A stretch of DNA of 64,000 bases from Quercus robur (GCF_932294415.1 NC_065543.1:1872976-1936975), one strand, 5' to 3'. Counted from the stretch's first letter, positions 11,802 to 25,040 are shown. Notes: generated by a model from the letters alone, not told the origin. Made by a program: numbers and translations.

Positions 11802-14800
11802 TTGGCCAACATGAAGTGTAATTCATGTGTTTGTGATAATGACTCTATGATCATCTTTGGAGATTGTCCTAGCAATGAGCTTCTAGAGTTATTCAAGTCT
11901 AAGAAACATGCTAGAATTTTTGTTCACATGCTTAAATGTTTAGAGCATAGAAATCATGAGCTTCGTAATAGCTTGTGTGAGTCTAATTCCCTAATTACAA
12001 AATATAAGAGAAGGAATAGACATTCGTGTGATAAAATTGATGGTTTGAAAAGAAAGATTCACTCAACCATGAATAGTGTAAAGGAAGATGAGACTTGCTT
12101 TGATGGTCAAGAATGTTTGTCTCATGCTTATCTTTTTGTTCATACTGCATTGGAAGTGTTTAATTCATGTTTGTGGTATCTTGATAGTGGTTGTTCAAGG
12201 CATTTGACCAAAGATAAATCACTCTTTAAAAGTCTTAAGGAGAAGGAGGATGGTTATGTGACTTTTGTAGATGGTAGCCACTCACAAGTCCTCAGAAAGG
12301 GAACTATTGATATTCTGGGACTTCCTTTGTTGATTGATGTACTTTATATCAAAGGGTTGAAAGCAAACTAGCTGAGTATCACCCAAATATGTGACGAAGA
12401 CTTTCTAGTTCAATTTTCAAAGAAAGGATGTCTAATTCTCAGTGAGGAAGGTGTGCAAGTCTTGAAGGGACTTAGGAACACTGACAATTGCCATGGCGTA
12501 GTTCCCAAGCCAAATGTATCATGTCAGAGTGCATGAGTAAATCTGTTGGAGTTATGGCACCAACGCTTTGGACATGTAAAGTACAAGTAAGTGGCAAAAG
12601 TTTCAAAACTTGAAGCCTTGATTGGATTGCCAAAATTTGGAAAGATCGAGAAAAATGTTTGTGGTCCATGTTAATTGGGAAAACAAACCAAAGCATCCCA
12701 TCCCAAAGTAAATGTTGTTGCTACATCTCATCCATTGGAGTTGCTCTATGTGGATCTAATGAGTCCAATGAGAACAGAAATCATGGGTGAGAAAAGATAC
12801 ATCATGGTTATGGTTGATGATTTCTTAAGGTACTCTTGGGTGGAGGCATGCAACAAGATGGAAAGATTATGCAAAAAGCTCCAAAATGAAAAGGGAGTTC
12901 TTATAGTCAAAATCAGTAGTGATCATGGGAAGGAGCTTGAGAATGCCAAATTTGAAGAATTTTGCAATGAATATGGTATCAAAAAGGAATTCTCAGCCCC
13001 AAAGACTCCACAACAAAATGGAATTATTGAAAGGAAGAATCAGGTGATCCAAGAGATGGCAAGAGTGATGCTTCTTAACAAAGATATTCCACAGAAATTT
13101 AGGGTTGTAGCGGTGAACACATTATGCCACATTGGTAATTGGATTTTCTTCAGAGCGGGAACAAAGAAAACGTCATATGAGATTTGGAAGGAAAAGAAGC
13201 CTAAGGTGAAATACTTCCAAGTATTTGGAAGGAAATGCTTCATTCTCAATGATAGGGAGAATTGTGGGAAGTTTGATGCCAAGAGTGACGAATGGATCTT
13301 CCTAGGATACTCCGTAGATAGCTGGGCATGTCTCCAAGCCTTAAGAAGAATGAGGGTGATGGTAACATGTCTTAAAGTGATGATGGTAAGAGACAATCAC
13401 AAGAAAAGGAGTCTACTTCTACTGTATCGAGAAGGGAGACTAGATCAACTCAAGGGTCTATAAGTCCACTCACCCTACTGGAAGTTCAACTCCCAAGCTC
13501 TCGTGATAAGGAACCCTCTACTTCCAAGAAACCTTTATCAAGAGTAACTCTCAATCATCTCAAAAGCAACATAATTGGTAAGTTGGATGAAGGACTCCGT
13601 TTGAGAAGAGGACCGAGCTATAATGTGATCATGTGATGTGTCATTGTTACCTTGCTCAATTTAAACTGAAGAAGGTGGAAGAAGTGTTGAAAGATGAAAA
13701 TTGGGTAGAATCCATGCACCAAGAGTTATATCAATTTGTTAGAAATGATGTATGGGAGTTGGTTCAGAGGCCCAAAGACACACATGTAATCAGCACCAAG
13801 TAGGTCTTTAAGAACAAGACCGATGAAGATGGTGAAGTTGTTTGAAACAAGTCTAGGTTGGTGGCTCAAGGATATACTCAAGTTGAAGGTGTAGACTTTG
13901 ATGAATCATTTGCTCCAGTAGCAAGACTTAAGTCAATCCGAATTCTTTTCTCCATAGCATGTATTATGAATTTCAGGCTATAACAAATGGATGTGAAGGG
14001 TGCCTTTTTGAATGGATGTTTATACGAAGAAGTGTTTGTTGAGCAACCAAAGGGGTTCCAAGATCCACATTTTCTGGACCATGTACTAAGATTGAAGAAA
14101 GCGTTATATGGGCTGAAGCAAGCATCAAGAGCATGGTATGATCGTTTCATCTCATATCTTTTAGATCATGGCTTCAAGAGAGGTCAAACCGATCGAACAC
14201 TCTTTGTCAAATGAGATGAGAAATCTCTCCTAGTTGCTCAAGTATATATGGATGACATTGTATTCGGGTCTATAATTGATAACCTTGCTCAAGAATTTTC
14301 GGAAGAAATGAAGAAGGAATTTGAAGTGTGCATGGTGGGGGAGCTAAACTACTTCTTAGGCCTTCAAGTGAAACAACGGAAAGATGGGATATTCATATCT
14401 CAAGAGAAGTATGCCAAAAATCTTGTAAAGAGACTCGGTTTAGACTCCAAGAAACATGCAACCACTCCAATGAGTTCCTTAGTAAAACTAAGCTTTGATC
14501 TAGCTAGTGTGGAAGTAGATCCAACACTCTACAGGGGCATGATTAGCAGCCTCCTTTACTTCACTACGAGTAGGCTAGACATAGCCTTTAGTGTAGGGGT
14601 ATGAGCACGCTTTCAGGTAGAACCCAAAGAGTCCCATTTGACAACGGTCAAAAGAATCATTCGCTATGTCAATGGAACTTCTGACTATGGGATTTGGTAC
14701 TTAAGAGATTCGAATGATTGCCTAGTCGGATACTCGGATGTTGATTGGGCTGGATGTGTTAATGATAGAAAAAACACATCGGGAGGTTGCTTTTACCTCG

Positions 14801-15189
14801 AAAATAATATAGTGTCGCAGATGAGCAAAAAGCAAAATTCAGTTTTTCTACCAACGGTTGAAGTTGAGTACATTGTAGCGAGGAGTTGTTGTGCTCAACT
14901 ATTGTGGATGAAAAAGCTCCTACATGATTATGGAATCTGTCAAGACACCATGTGTGTGTTCGGTGACAACACTAGTGCCATAAATCTATTCAAGAACCTT
15001 GTTCAACATTCAAAGTCAAAACATATTGAGATTCGATATCATTTCATTTGAGACTTAGTGGAGGAGAAAATTGTTTGGCTGGAGTTTATCAACACCGACA
15101 ATCAAAAGGCAGACATCTTTACTAAACCCCTTGATGGTCCATGGTTTGAATCACTTTGTAAGACCATTGGTGTTGGTATCATCCCTTGA
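11802..15189 (+). pseudogene. Copia pol relic (protease-integrase-RT-RNase H)
   Basis: Piecewise translation gives the Copia pol order. The first ORF (11,802-12,371) contains the aspartic protease motif CLWYLDSGCSRH at residues 123-134, with DSG at 128-130. A GAG-pre-integrase zinc-finger region follows at about 12,372-12,680, broken by stops. The integrase ORF 12,675-13,463 shows catalytic D27, D83 and E119, a D-35-E spacing. RT spans about 13,680-14,600, with [46 protein letters not shown] and the polymerase motif YMDD at 14,245-14,256. RNase H lies at 14,638-15,189 (YSDVDWAG, then HIEIRYHFI), ending at a TGA at 15,187. In-frame stops interrupt RT, for example before 13,987, at 14,212 and at 14,602, so no full polyprotein can be made. 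Confidence 0.92.
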
Positions 15190-17051
15190 TTCATATCTCT
15201 TCCGTGATCTAACTTTGTTCAATGGTGCATCCTTGTCATATAGGTTTCACATGAATGTTTCTTTTACAAGTTTTTGTTTGTTTTTTTTTTTTTTTGTTGT
15301 TGATCTTACTTTGTTTGTTCTGTTTTGGAGTATGTTGAAAAATTTCAAAACCCATAAAAAATGAAAAATCTCAAAAAGTTTGATCGATTGTGTTGTGTAT
15401 ATCACATGTGAGTTTGACCTAGTACCTCCGTACTAATGGCATAGTGCATTTATGAGCTTAGCTTGTTATGTATGCAAATTTTCTAAGTGTAAGCGACATT
15501 TAGAAATCTACATTTGATTTTTGTAAATAGATCTTCAAGCTTGTCATGAATGATTGCTCAATGGTCTTGCTTGATCTTGATACATAAGTAAACTTGTGCC
15601 TATATATCTCCTCACATTTTTTTTCTTTTTCAAAAGAGCTCCTCAAATGTCAATCTCCAAAAGGAGAAAGAGCTGAAAAGCCTTACTTCGAAAACTAGTT
15701 TGACTAGGAAAATGTGACGCAAATATGTATTGAAATGTATGGTGCCAAAGCCGAAGACTCAATTGTCAACAATTCAGCAAAAAGTTTATGGCATCGCTTC
15801 TCAAAATTTGAGTTGTATTTGGTCAAAAATATGAAAAATGGAAGTCAAATGAAAAGCTTTCAATCAAATGTAAACACATTGGTGAGGGGTCATACATGTT
15901 CATTTCTACGAGTGAGATAGGTCACTTGACTTCGTACTAGTTGTGTATGACTTGATTGAATTGATCATTGAAACTTCATACTAGACTATGGATTAATTCA
16001 TACTTGATCCACTCACACCTCACACAAGTTTAATGTTCAATGAATGCTTATTCCATTTGTGTGATTGTATGTGTTCAAATGTGATGTGCATACTCAATTG
16101 TTTGTTGATCAAACCCAAATTTTTTTTTTTTGAGTATTTTATATGTTTTTGAAAGTGTTTTTATACTTCTATGTGTTTAGAGTTTTGTCCAAAATGTATA
16201 TTTCATTTTTATCAAAAAAACTCTCTAGAGGCATATTCATGAATAAGTCATGACTTAACTCTACCTGCGAAAATGAGGCAGGCAAATTTCAGAAAACATT
16301 GAAATTCAAACAGAGAGTTTCACGACTAGCTCGTGAGAAATTGCTACCCGCAAAAACTATCAGCATTCTTCAGTGGCTATCTTGTGAGTAACTTCACGAG
16401 AAGCTTACCCGAGAAATGTGCGATTTTGCAGTTTTTAAAGCTAAATAGTGACAGTTTTTTTTTTTTTTTTCAAACCTCTTCATTTTGCCTCCTCCGTGTC
16501 TCTCTTAACCTAAAACACATTTTCTCTCAAAAACTCACCCAAAACTCAAGATCAATCCCTACTAAGACTCAACTAAGGTATGTTTCAACACTTTTTCACT
16601 TTTGAATCCTTAGATTAAGCCTTTGATTCTAGGATTTCTAGGGTTGGGTTATTTTTGAAATGGTTGGGAAAAACTTACTTTTCTTGCAAATTTTTTTCAA
16701 TTTTTCTTGATTGGGCCGTGTCCCATTTTGTTTGTTTGTATTTGTGTTGGCCCCAAGTGGCATTTTAACATGTATTTAGGCAAGATTTCATCATGTTCAT
16801 GCATTGTTTTACATATTAGTGGTTTGTATGCACTCTAAGTGTTTGATGAAATGCCCAAATAGCATTTTATTGTTGTTTTGAACTCTGATGAGTACCAAAT
16901 TTTGAGGATTACTATGTTTTTACATTCTTAACATGATTTAAACATTGGTTGTGTGTTTTATACACTTTTTCCCTTGAGTGCTTGATCATGCTTTGCTCAT
17001 GCATCACATATACACACCACATGCACACTTGATGCACACACTTAAACCCTT
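15190..17051 (+). other. Copia post-pol region, non-coding part
   Basis: Internal sequence between pol and the nested LTR. It has poly-T runs and stretches such as CTACCTGCGAAAAT and GCTACCCGCAAAAAC, which resemble the CCCGCGAAAG region unique to the 5' LTR. No ORF with a recognisable domain. Confidence 0.5.
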
Positions 17052-18037
17052 TGTTAGGACATATGTGTTTCACATATTAAGAACATATGTCATGATTTTA
17101 TGTAATTGGCTAATTCTTTGACAAAATACACTTTACTTATATTTGGGTAGATTTAGGATGTGTTTAAATACTTCAAAAAACCATATTTCAAGATCAAGTG
17201 TTGAAACCTTCAAGTCTATCCAAGAAAGCAAGTTGAAAGTGCAGAATTACTAAAGCTCGATAGCCAGCATGTGTCAAAGTTTAAGGAAGCTGTTTAGCCC
17301 GTGTGCTCGACACCTGCTCGACACCTCCTATCTGTCGAGGTTTAAGAATTTTAGAATTTTGATATGATTTTCTTGGGATCCGTGAATGTGTCTTTGGGCT
17401 TTCTTTTCTTCTAACCCTAACATATAAAAGGATTGTTTTAAGAGCCATCAAACAATTCAAAATTTGCACAAGCAAATTGTGATCAGAGACGAAGTTCTTA
17501 CCTTAGTTCATCTTTTTCTCTTGAAGAAGTTGCATGTATGTGCATCGTAGGGTTTTGTGACCAAGCATCTTCTTGATCTTCATCGTGTGGATGAACTAAA
17601 GAACTTTGCAGACAACAACCTTCTTAGTTGGTGATTGAAGTCGTGTACTGGGATTCGCACAATTGGTTAGTCACGTACTTGGGAGTCGTGCATCGAAGGG
17701 GAAACTGTTACTACAGAATAAGTCCAATTGGGTATTGGGGTAAAGGTTCAACTGTAAGTTGGTAAGGTACTTGGGATTTCTTTACTTGTAACCGCTTGTT
17801 GTGATAATAGTGGAGTTTCGGGAGTGATGACCTGAAAATCACCCAGTGGGGTTTTTGCCATTATGTTTTTACCATTTGTAAACAAATCACCGTGTTATTT
17901 ATTTTCCATTGCATAATTAGTTTATTGGTGATTTGTTTGTACTATCACGCATTTGCATGTTAATTTGATTAATTAATAAACTTGGTTAATTAATCTATTA
18001 ATTCATCACAAGGGGCTAATACGTTTTTGGCTTATCA
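17052..18037 (+). mobile_element. Nested solo LTR
   Basis: A 986-bp block starting TGTTAGGACATATG and ending GCTTATCA, with imperfect 5-bp flanking repeats CCCTT (17047-17051) and CACTT (18038-18042). It aligns along its whole length with the solo LTR at 39,023-39,983, which has a perfect target duplication. No internal retroelement sequence is attached, so it was probably reduced by LTR-LTR recombination after inserting into the Copia element. Confidence 0.85.
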
Positions 18038-18237
18038 CACTTGACATGTTTTGCACTTCATTCATGCTAGATAAGTATTGTTAGATGTTTAGCACTTAAA
18101 ACATGGTCTTGTGTCTTTAGGTTTTATGTTTTTATGTTCCTTTTAGAAACATTTTTATGGACTAACTTGTATCTAATCAAGTTTGTTTCCCTGTTTGTGT
18201 TCATCTTTGTTTCTTTGTGTTTGTGTTTGTTTTGCAA

Positions 18238-18997
18238 ATGTCTCCTCTTAAGAAATCAGCCACAAAGAAATCTTCAAAGCGTCAACGCACCTCTGCAAAT
18301 TCATTCCGAAGCGATGATGTAGACATGGCCTTTAATGATCACTACAAAAGGGCCCCAATCATCTTAGAGAGGACTGTGGACTTAAGAGTCCTTAAAAGGC
18401 ACTTTCATTTTGGAAGTGTTCAAGGAAAGGATGTGTTCAAAGTTGTTGAACCTGATGGGCAAGGTCTATGAAGAAATAATTTGGGAATTCTATGCCAATG
18501 CCATTGTGGAAGGGGATCGCATAAATTGTTGGCTGAAAGGGAGAGAGTTCTATGTCACAAGGGAGACAATTCAACAGATTCTAGTGGTTCGTCCAATGAC
18601 TCCACACACATCCCTACAATATGATGAGAGAAGGGAGAAACAAGGACCAATTATGGAGGTCCTTTGTGGAAAAATTAACAAGAAGGCCTTGCACACCATT
18701 CCATTCACTCTGTAGATGCCAACTTTGGCCTACATCATGATTTTCAACCTTTACCCGGTGAGGAACTTGACTAACTTGTCAACACCAATGTCCATATTTC
18801 TATTTGATCTATTCACACACAAGGAGATCAACATCTGTAGTCACATCTACCACCTCTTCACCAAATGCATCACAAAGTGGAATTCAAGGCTGACTCTACC
18901 AGCAGTAACAGCAAGAGTCGGAGTCCGCGGAGTTCTAGCCTCTTTGGCCATTTCGGTCAAAAAGGAGGAGATAGTTTTGAGGGGGAGTACTGCTTGA
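18238..18997 (+). pseudogene. Extra ORF of the Copia element: putative plant transposon protein domain
   Basis: Starts at the ATG at 18,238 (MSPLKKSATKKSSKRQR, a basic N-terminus). It continues through HYKRAPIILERTVDL, then shifts frame near 18,410-18,470 to EVFKERMCSKLLNLMGKVYE, EFYANAIVEGDRINCWLKG and FYVTRETIQQI. A TAG at 18,713 precedes TLAYIMIFNLYPVRNLTNLS and HIYHLFTKCI. I recognise this as the family annotated as putative plant transposon protein (I recall Pfam Transposase_32). It has no known biochemical role that I can state. It sits between RNase H and the 3' LTR, where SIRE-type elements carry additional ORFs. One frameshift and one stop make it inactive. Confidence 0.7.
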
Positions 18998-19650
18998 GGG
19001 GGAGCACAGTTTAGCATATCTTAGTGGTTTATTATGGTGGTTTCTTAGTTTAATTTAAAGTTTTTATAACTTTTGGATAGTTTAACCATTGTTTTAGCTA
19101 GTCTAGTTTACTTTAAGTTTTTATAGCTTTTGGATATTTACATTGCTTTCATTTAAAGCTTTTAAATACTTTAGTTTAAAACTTAATTATCTTTAGTACT
19201 TTTATGTATCTTGGTTTTTATAGCCACTTTGATGCTTATTGCTTTTTATTGCTTTTACCTTTAGTTTCCTTAATGCATCATGCTTGTTGGACATGCAATT
19301 GATTTTAGCATTGTTATTAATTGCATTGTGTGTCTGAATGATCATTTACTAGATAAATGTTCATTGTAGTCATTTCTTCATGATTGTTCATGTTTGATCA
19401 AGTTATTCTTCTTAGCTTATATTTCTTTTGGTATCTTGATCGCATTTTACTTGTTCCCATATGTACCTTGTGTTCTACTTGTCGTGAGCTTAATGAAAGT
19501 TTGTTGTATGTGCAAGTGTTTTAGGATACAAGTGTATACGGTGCAAGTGCTTCACAGCTTCTAGAATAAGATGTGAGTGAGTTTTGCCTATGTTCCCAAA
19601 CTCATGTTTAAGTCTAGAGTCTGTTTAGGAGTTTTGTCATGGAATAGCCA
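18998..19650 (+). other. Copia 3' internal region
   Basis: T-rich sequence between the extra ORF and the polypurine tract. No ORF. The GAGGGGGAGTACTGCTTGAGGG repeat around 18,976-18,999 is purine-rich and could be a secondary polypurine tract. Confidence 0.5.
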
Positions 19651-19661
19651 AAAGGGGGAGA
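19651..19661 (+). promoter_or_regulatory. Polypurine tract
   Basis: AAAGGGGGAGA ends directly before the TTG of the 3' LTR start. This is the plus-strand priming site expected for the Copia element. Confidence 0.85.
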
Positions 19662-19662
19662 T

Positions 19663-20328
19663 TGTAAAGTTGTAATTTATAACTTTTTTTTTTTGTTGGC
19701 TTTAATTCCGTGCCGAATTTGATTGTAATTTATTCAATCATATTTCCCTGTATGTATGTGGGTTTTTGATTGTAAGGGATGAGTGTGAGAGAGTGTGAAG
19801 ACTTAAGCTTAAAAGGATGAACAAGTGGATGTTGCGAGATTTTGGTGCTGTTGGGAAGCATTGGAAGGAGTCATTCATTGGTAGATGCAATTGGGCTGAA
19901 TTGTAGGATTCGGAAGGCTAGAGAAGACAAGTTTCCGAGAACCTAGTTGGTAACAGGAGCTTGGAGGGCTCAAGTACATGGGGGTAGACTAGGCTTGTAG
20001 GGGTTATTCATGTACTCCAACTTTATTCTCTAGTGGATTGATTTCAACTTGGAGGGTTGTGGAGAGGTTTCTTGCCGAGTTCTTTGGTTTCCTCCTCAAT
20101 AACACGTCTCGGTGTTATCTTATGTTTGCATCTCTCTTCCTTACTCTTAAGCTTTCCTTTTATTGTTGGTTAATGTATGAATATGGCTTAGGCTAGTGAT
20201 AACGGTTATTTGCGCTTCTTTACTCTTGTTCCACACTTATTATAAGTTAGAGTAAAAGCTATCTAGCCATTATTTTAATTTAGGGGTCTAAACAAGCTCT
20301 TGTGTATTTACACAAATCCGAGCTTTCA
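19663..20328 (+). repeat. 3' LTR of the Copia element, internally deleted
   Basis: Starts TGTAAAGTTG and ends GCTTTCA. Aligned with the 5' LTR it lacks about 390 bp after GAACAAGTGGATGT, resuming at GAGATTTTGGTGCTG. It is followed by the ATTTT target duplication. Confidence 0.9.
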
Positions 20329-20333
20329 ATTTT

Positions 20334-20540
20334 AAACTACAAAAACTTGAATTTAAAAAATTACGATAACATGTCTAGTTATTAATCATTGATCATCTTG
20401 GCATTTTGCAAGCATGAAAAATATATGAAGATAATATAATCTAACGGTGAATTTGTCAAAATTAGCATCCAATTAAAAAATATTGAGTGGTGTAGTATTG
20501 CTTAAAGTTACATCAAATGTAACTTGAAACCAACCCAACT
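20334..20540. repeat. 400-bp MITE family, right half
   Basis: Continuation of 10,478-10,677 after the Copia insertion. Ends AACTTGAAACCAACCCAACT, inverted relative to the left terminus at 10,478. Confidence 0.8.
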
Positions 20541-22245
20541 TTTTACATTTATGTCAAAATATTTTAAAGGATTTTATTTATTTATTTTTTGAGTGAGATA
20601 AATACAATTATTATCATGTCTTTATTATCTTAGTATGGAAAATTGAAAAAGTGACTATTTTTTTTCCAGCCATTTCAATTCTCCATAAAACATTTCTTAA
20701 ATAAATGATTAATAAATGACTTAAAGACATACATTAACGAAACCCATATACGAATTAAGAAGGGAAGAAAGAGAGAAATTAGGAAAGGAAAAACATAAAT
20801 AGTCAGTTAATTTGAAAAAGAAACATTCTAAACACTTATTAATGACTACAATAATTATCCAATTTCAAATTTAATATTGCATATACAATCACAACAAAAA
20901 TAAATGTCTATAAATGACTGTCATAATTATTACATTTCAAATTTATATACAAAGTGTTTGACTTACTTGCATTGCTTTTTAAACTAAACATCTTCTATTG
21001 TTTTAAATATACATTGACAAGTGATAGTCAGTTTTAATATTCTCTTTTCAGTTAGTTAGTGGGTAATGTGACAGTTTTTTATTAAAACAAAAAAATTTCC
21101 CAGTTTAAAAAGTACTTGAGGTAAGCCAAACCTATATACAAGATAAAAGAGTGAGAAAATTTTTATGAGCTGTAGAGTTCAATTAGCACCTCCTAGTCTT
21201 TCTATCGAAAACATCTAGAATGTACATGCCTCTACCCTCATTGTAACTATCGAATTATAAAAAATAAAAATAAAAGAGTATTTTTTTTATAGATAAAATC
21301 TTATTTTGTTGAACTTTTGCTAGCTAACACTCTAAAAAGTGATAAATTAAGAGCAATATTACAGACACAAAAATTTTCACAATATTTATCGCAACAGTTG
21401 AGTTGCAATTTTTTATTGGTTCTTATCTAAATCCACCATTGATATATATCACTTTTTTACCAATTACTAACAATTTGTCACATTAGTCAAGTGTGAAATT
21501 TGTTATCAAATTTTAAATATATGTCAACATTTTCTTAAAACTAAGAGTAATGTTATAGCCACAGACTATTTTATAACATTTTTACCAACTATTGATATTC
21601 CAAATTCTTATTGGTTTTCATCTTAGCTCATTACTAATATCATTTTTTACTTATCAATAATCACTCACCATATCAGCATACACTTCGTAAAAAAGTTTAT
21701 AAAATGGTTCGTGGACTTACCATTTTCCCAAAACTAAACGTGCATTCAAATTCTATAAATACCCTCTCAAGTTTCAACTCCCTCAACCAGGGGCGGAGCC
21801 AGAAATTTTTGATTGGGGGGCCGATTTGTGTTGCTAATTTATTAGTCTAAACAAACTTTTGTACACATACACAAACACATGTATCTATACACACACACAC
21901 AAAATTAGTGTCTTTCATAATGAATCCTTAAAATTAAATGTTTCATAGAATTAAATTAATCTTTCACCATCTTCCATAGTGAAATCTTTACAATTTTCAT
22001 TTTCAATATAAGTTACCAAATTGTTTACCATTGTGAGTAAAAAAATTTCAATTGAATTAATAAAGTGTTCAAAGACATAAATGATTCAAAATTTTAAAAA
22101 ATATGAGAACACATTTTACCATAAAAAATGAATTTGAGAAACAATATGTTCTCTATAACTACTAGACAAATTGGACAATTTTTTTTAAGAACATTATTGG
22201 ACCAACTCAAATAGTTGGGGGGAGCCAAGTCCCATTTTTGAGGGC
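20541..22245. other. Upstream region of the polygalacturonase pseudogene
   Basis: About 20,541-21,785 aligns base for base in long stretches with 33,140-34,350 and 34,839-34,890, the promoter region of the intact gene. It includes short AT-rich inverted elements at about 21,350-21,540 and 21,545-21,720. TATAAATA is preserved at 21,754-21,761. The MITE found in the other copy is absent, and its TAA target is at 21,735-21,737. From about 21,789 (GGGGCGGAGCCAGAAA) to 22,245 unrelated sequence replaces the transcription start, ATG and most of exon 1. Confidence 0.7.
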
Positions 22246-22406
22246 TAATTGGGACTCTTGTGGCCCCATCGGACTATACTGTATCTGGTAATGGGATTCT
22301 TGATGGGCAAGGTACTAGCTTGTGGGCTTGGAAGGCCTCTGGCAAAAGTTGTCCTTTAGGAGCCACGGTATGTGAAATATTTTGCCACAATAGATTGTTT
22401 AAGCTT

Positions 22407-22985
22407 AAGAATATATGTGTTATTGAACTTTTATTGAGTATTTATTTATTTATTTTTTTTTGACATTTGGTAACTTTTTGTTCATTTACTTATATTTTTT
22501 GTATGTGAAAAATATGGATTGACCTATAATCTGATCTGATTGACCTGTAATCCAATCCAATTGACCTAACCCATTTAAGATAACATGTTTTTGACCTGAA
22601 CGTGACCTTACCCAACCTGTTTGCCAGGTCTTTATGGTTGTCTTTTAGGTCCTCCATATCTTGATTCACTCCCTTTAGTCTTTAGAATATATGTGTTATT
22701 GAACTTTTATTGAGTTTTTTTTTTTTTTTTTTGTGACATTTGGTAATTTTTTGTTCATTTACTTATATTTTTTGTATGTGAAAAATATGGATTGACCTAT
22801 AATCTGATCTGATCGACTTGTAATCCAATCCGATCGATCTAACCCATTTGTAAGTTGCAACCCATTTAAGATAACATGTTTTTGACCTGAACGTGACCTT
22901 ACCCAACCTGTTTGCTAGGTCTTTATGGTTGTCTTTTAGGTCCTCCATATCTTGATTCACTCCCTTTTAGTCTTTAAAATAAATT
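22407..22985. repeat. Tandem duplication inside intron 1 of the pseudogene
   Basis: A block of about 277 bp beginning AGAATATATGTGTTATTGAA occurs twice, from about 22,407 and about 22,684, and both run to a GATTCACTCCCTT segment. The matching intron of the intact gene has it once (about 35,464-35,715). Confidence 0.85.
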
Positions 22986-23648
22986 CCTTCCATTTTCAGG
23001 TAACTAACTGGGACTGGTTTGGATATTCTAGTGGCAAGTAGTGTGCTTTTCCATTTGATTTTTGGTATAAACTATTAAGTGATTTTGGTCTTCCTGGTTT
23101 TGGAGGGGATTATTGTCAAATTGAAATATTTCATTAATGCCAAAATAAGCCATTTCTAAGGAAATCGTATATAGGATACCTGGAAATAATCCCATGTTCC
23201 GGAGTATAATATTTATTTTTGTGTACAAGTAAACATGCTTAAAAATTAATGGGAATGTCAAAGGTTAAACAACAAGCTTAAGCTTTTGTTACTTGCATTA
23301 ACGGGCCATCCCATAAGGTCCACATATTTAGTTGAATAGCCCTATATAATCATGTTCATCGTTAATTTAGAGAATACCGTTAGGTCCAAATAAACCAAAG
23401 ATACAAGCTTCTTAAGGTCAAGTCGATCGGAAGCTTTGTTTGAAGAGCCTCTATCAATTCAGGTCTTAAATCATTTGGCGAAATTTGGGAAGGAGAAAGA
23501 GTATAGGGCTAAGAGGAGCTTGGCATATAGTTTGATAGGAAGATTAAGCCCACCCCCATCTCCTACTTCATTCCCGATTTGGACTCATCACCATTCTCCT
23601 TTATGCCTGGCTTGGACTTTTGAATTAAAGAGCCCAATATAGTCATAC

Positions 23649-24171
23649 GAGGGGTGTCAATGTTCGACCTAACCTTCGAATGCGACATGAACTCGACACG
23701 GGTTTTTGTGGGTTAGGGTTGGGCCTTAATGGGTTTGGGTCATAAATGGGTCAACCTGAAAGCAACACAATAAGAAATGTATCATAAGCGGGTCAACCTG
23801 AATAACTCACAATAGACACATTTGACATGTCAATTTATTTGTGTCAACCTGAAATGACCCACTTAATACAACCAGTTTAACTCGTATAACAAATAAATAT
23901 TCATTTTATTTTAGATTTGTCAAATACCTTTTATATCCAACATATATTTTAAATTTAAAAAGAAAAGTGAATAATTACAAGAACTTACATGGGATATAAT
24001 TGGAAATAAAAACTTTACAAACCCTAGATCTCTAAACCCTACAAACCCTAAATCTCTAAACGTTCTTATAAATATATATTTTTTAATTTTTTTATTTCAG
24101 CCGTACTACTTACTCTACTATCTTATAGTCTCACACCCAATTCTCAAACTCAAAGTCTCAAACCTGTTATT

Positions 24172-24230
<59 letters not shown>

Positions 24231-25040
24231 TTTATTGAGTTTTAGAATTAAAGAAAACTGTTTTCTTGGTGTTTTAAAATTCTATAGTAATTTTTTTTTG
24301 CATAATATTTTTGTTCTATATACTTTGAACCCATGTGCTGTTATTAATATATGAGATATATTAATTGTTGATTAAAGCCACGGTTGTATCTTTTGTCTTG
24401 TGCTGTGTGTTTTTTTTTGGTGTTTGTATTAGTGTTGGACACTGTTTGCATATCTTGCAAGTGGGTTTATTGAGATAGTTTATAAACTAGAATCTATGGA
24501 TGATAATTGTAGTCATAGTCAGGATTAGCCTACTATTTGCTCCAATTCTTTCAATATCGATACTTAACATTTTGCGAGTTCCAAGGATATTATATTTTTG
24601 TTGAACTATGTTAATTTATTTTTGTTAAACTATGTTATTTTGAATTTGGGTTGAAGTGTATGCACTTATTTTGGAGTGTAAAGAACTTATTTTTAGATGA
24701 ATGTTATATTTTTGTTGAACTATATTATTTTGAATGTGGGTTGAAGACTTGAAGTGTATGCACTGCTTTTGGGATGTAAAAAAAATTATTTCTAGATGGA
24801 TGTTATATTTAATATTATGTAGGTTGAAGTGTTACATTCGTATCAACCCAACACAACTCGTTTATTAAGCGAGTCAAATGGGTTGGGTCAGGTCAACCCG
24901 CCTTATTAATAGGTCGGGTTAGGGTTGAAGGATCATAACATGATTATTAAATGGGTCGGGTTAGAGTTGAGCCATTTAGTTGAATACCCCTATATCGACA
25001 TGACACGAAATCAACATGCTAACCCAAATTGACACCCCTA
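23649..25040. mobile_element. hAT-like non-autonomous element in intron 1
   Basis: Termini GAGGGGTGTCAAT and, read from the right, TAGGGGTGTCAAT are inverted. The flanks AGTCATAC (23641-23648) and AGAAATAC (25041-25048) match at 6 of 8 positions. The interior has many GGGTT/AACCC motifs (GGGTTGGGTCAGGTCAACCC near 24,882) and a TC microsatellite at about 24,172-24,226. No transposase. It resembles in style the element at 2,409-2,988. Confidence 0.65.

Larger units (their letters stand above)
10678..20328 (+). mobile_element. Copia LTR retrotransposon, decayed, SIRE/Maximus-like
   Basis: A 9,651-bp element bounded by TG...CA LTRs and a perfect 5-bp target duplication ATTTT (10673-10677 and 20329-20333). 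It has a primer-binding site, protease, integrase, RT and RNase H in Copia order, an extra ORF and a polypurine tract. A conventional gag ORF is missing: protease comes only about 450 bp after the primer-binding site. The pol frame has many stops and shifts, so it is not autonomous. The lineage is inferred from the RT motifs and the post-pol ORF. The pre-insertion allele is readable at about 32,930. Confidence 0.93.

Noticed and set aside
13040..13396. 118-codon minus-strand ORF
   Set aside because: Antisense shadow of the Copia integrase reading frame.
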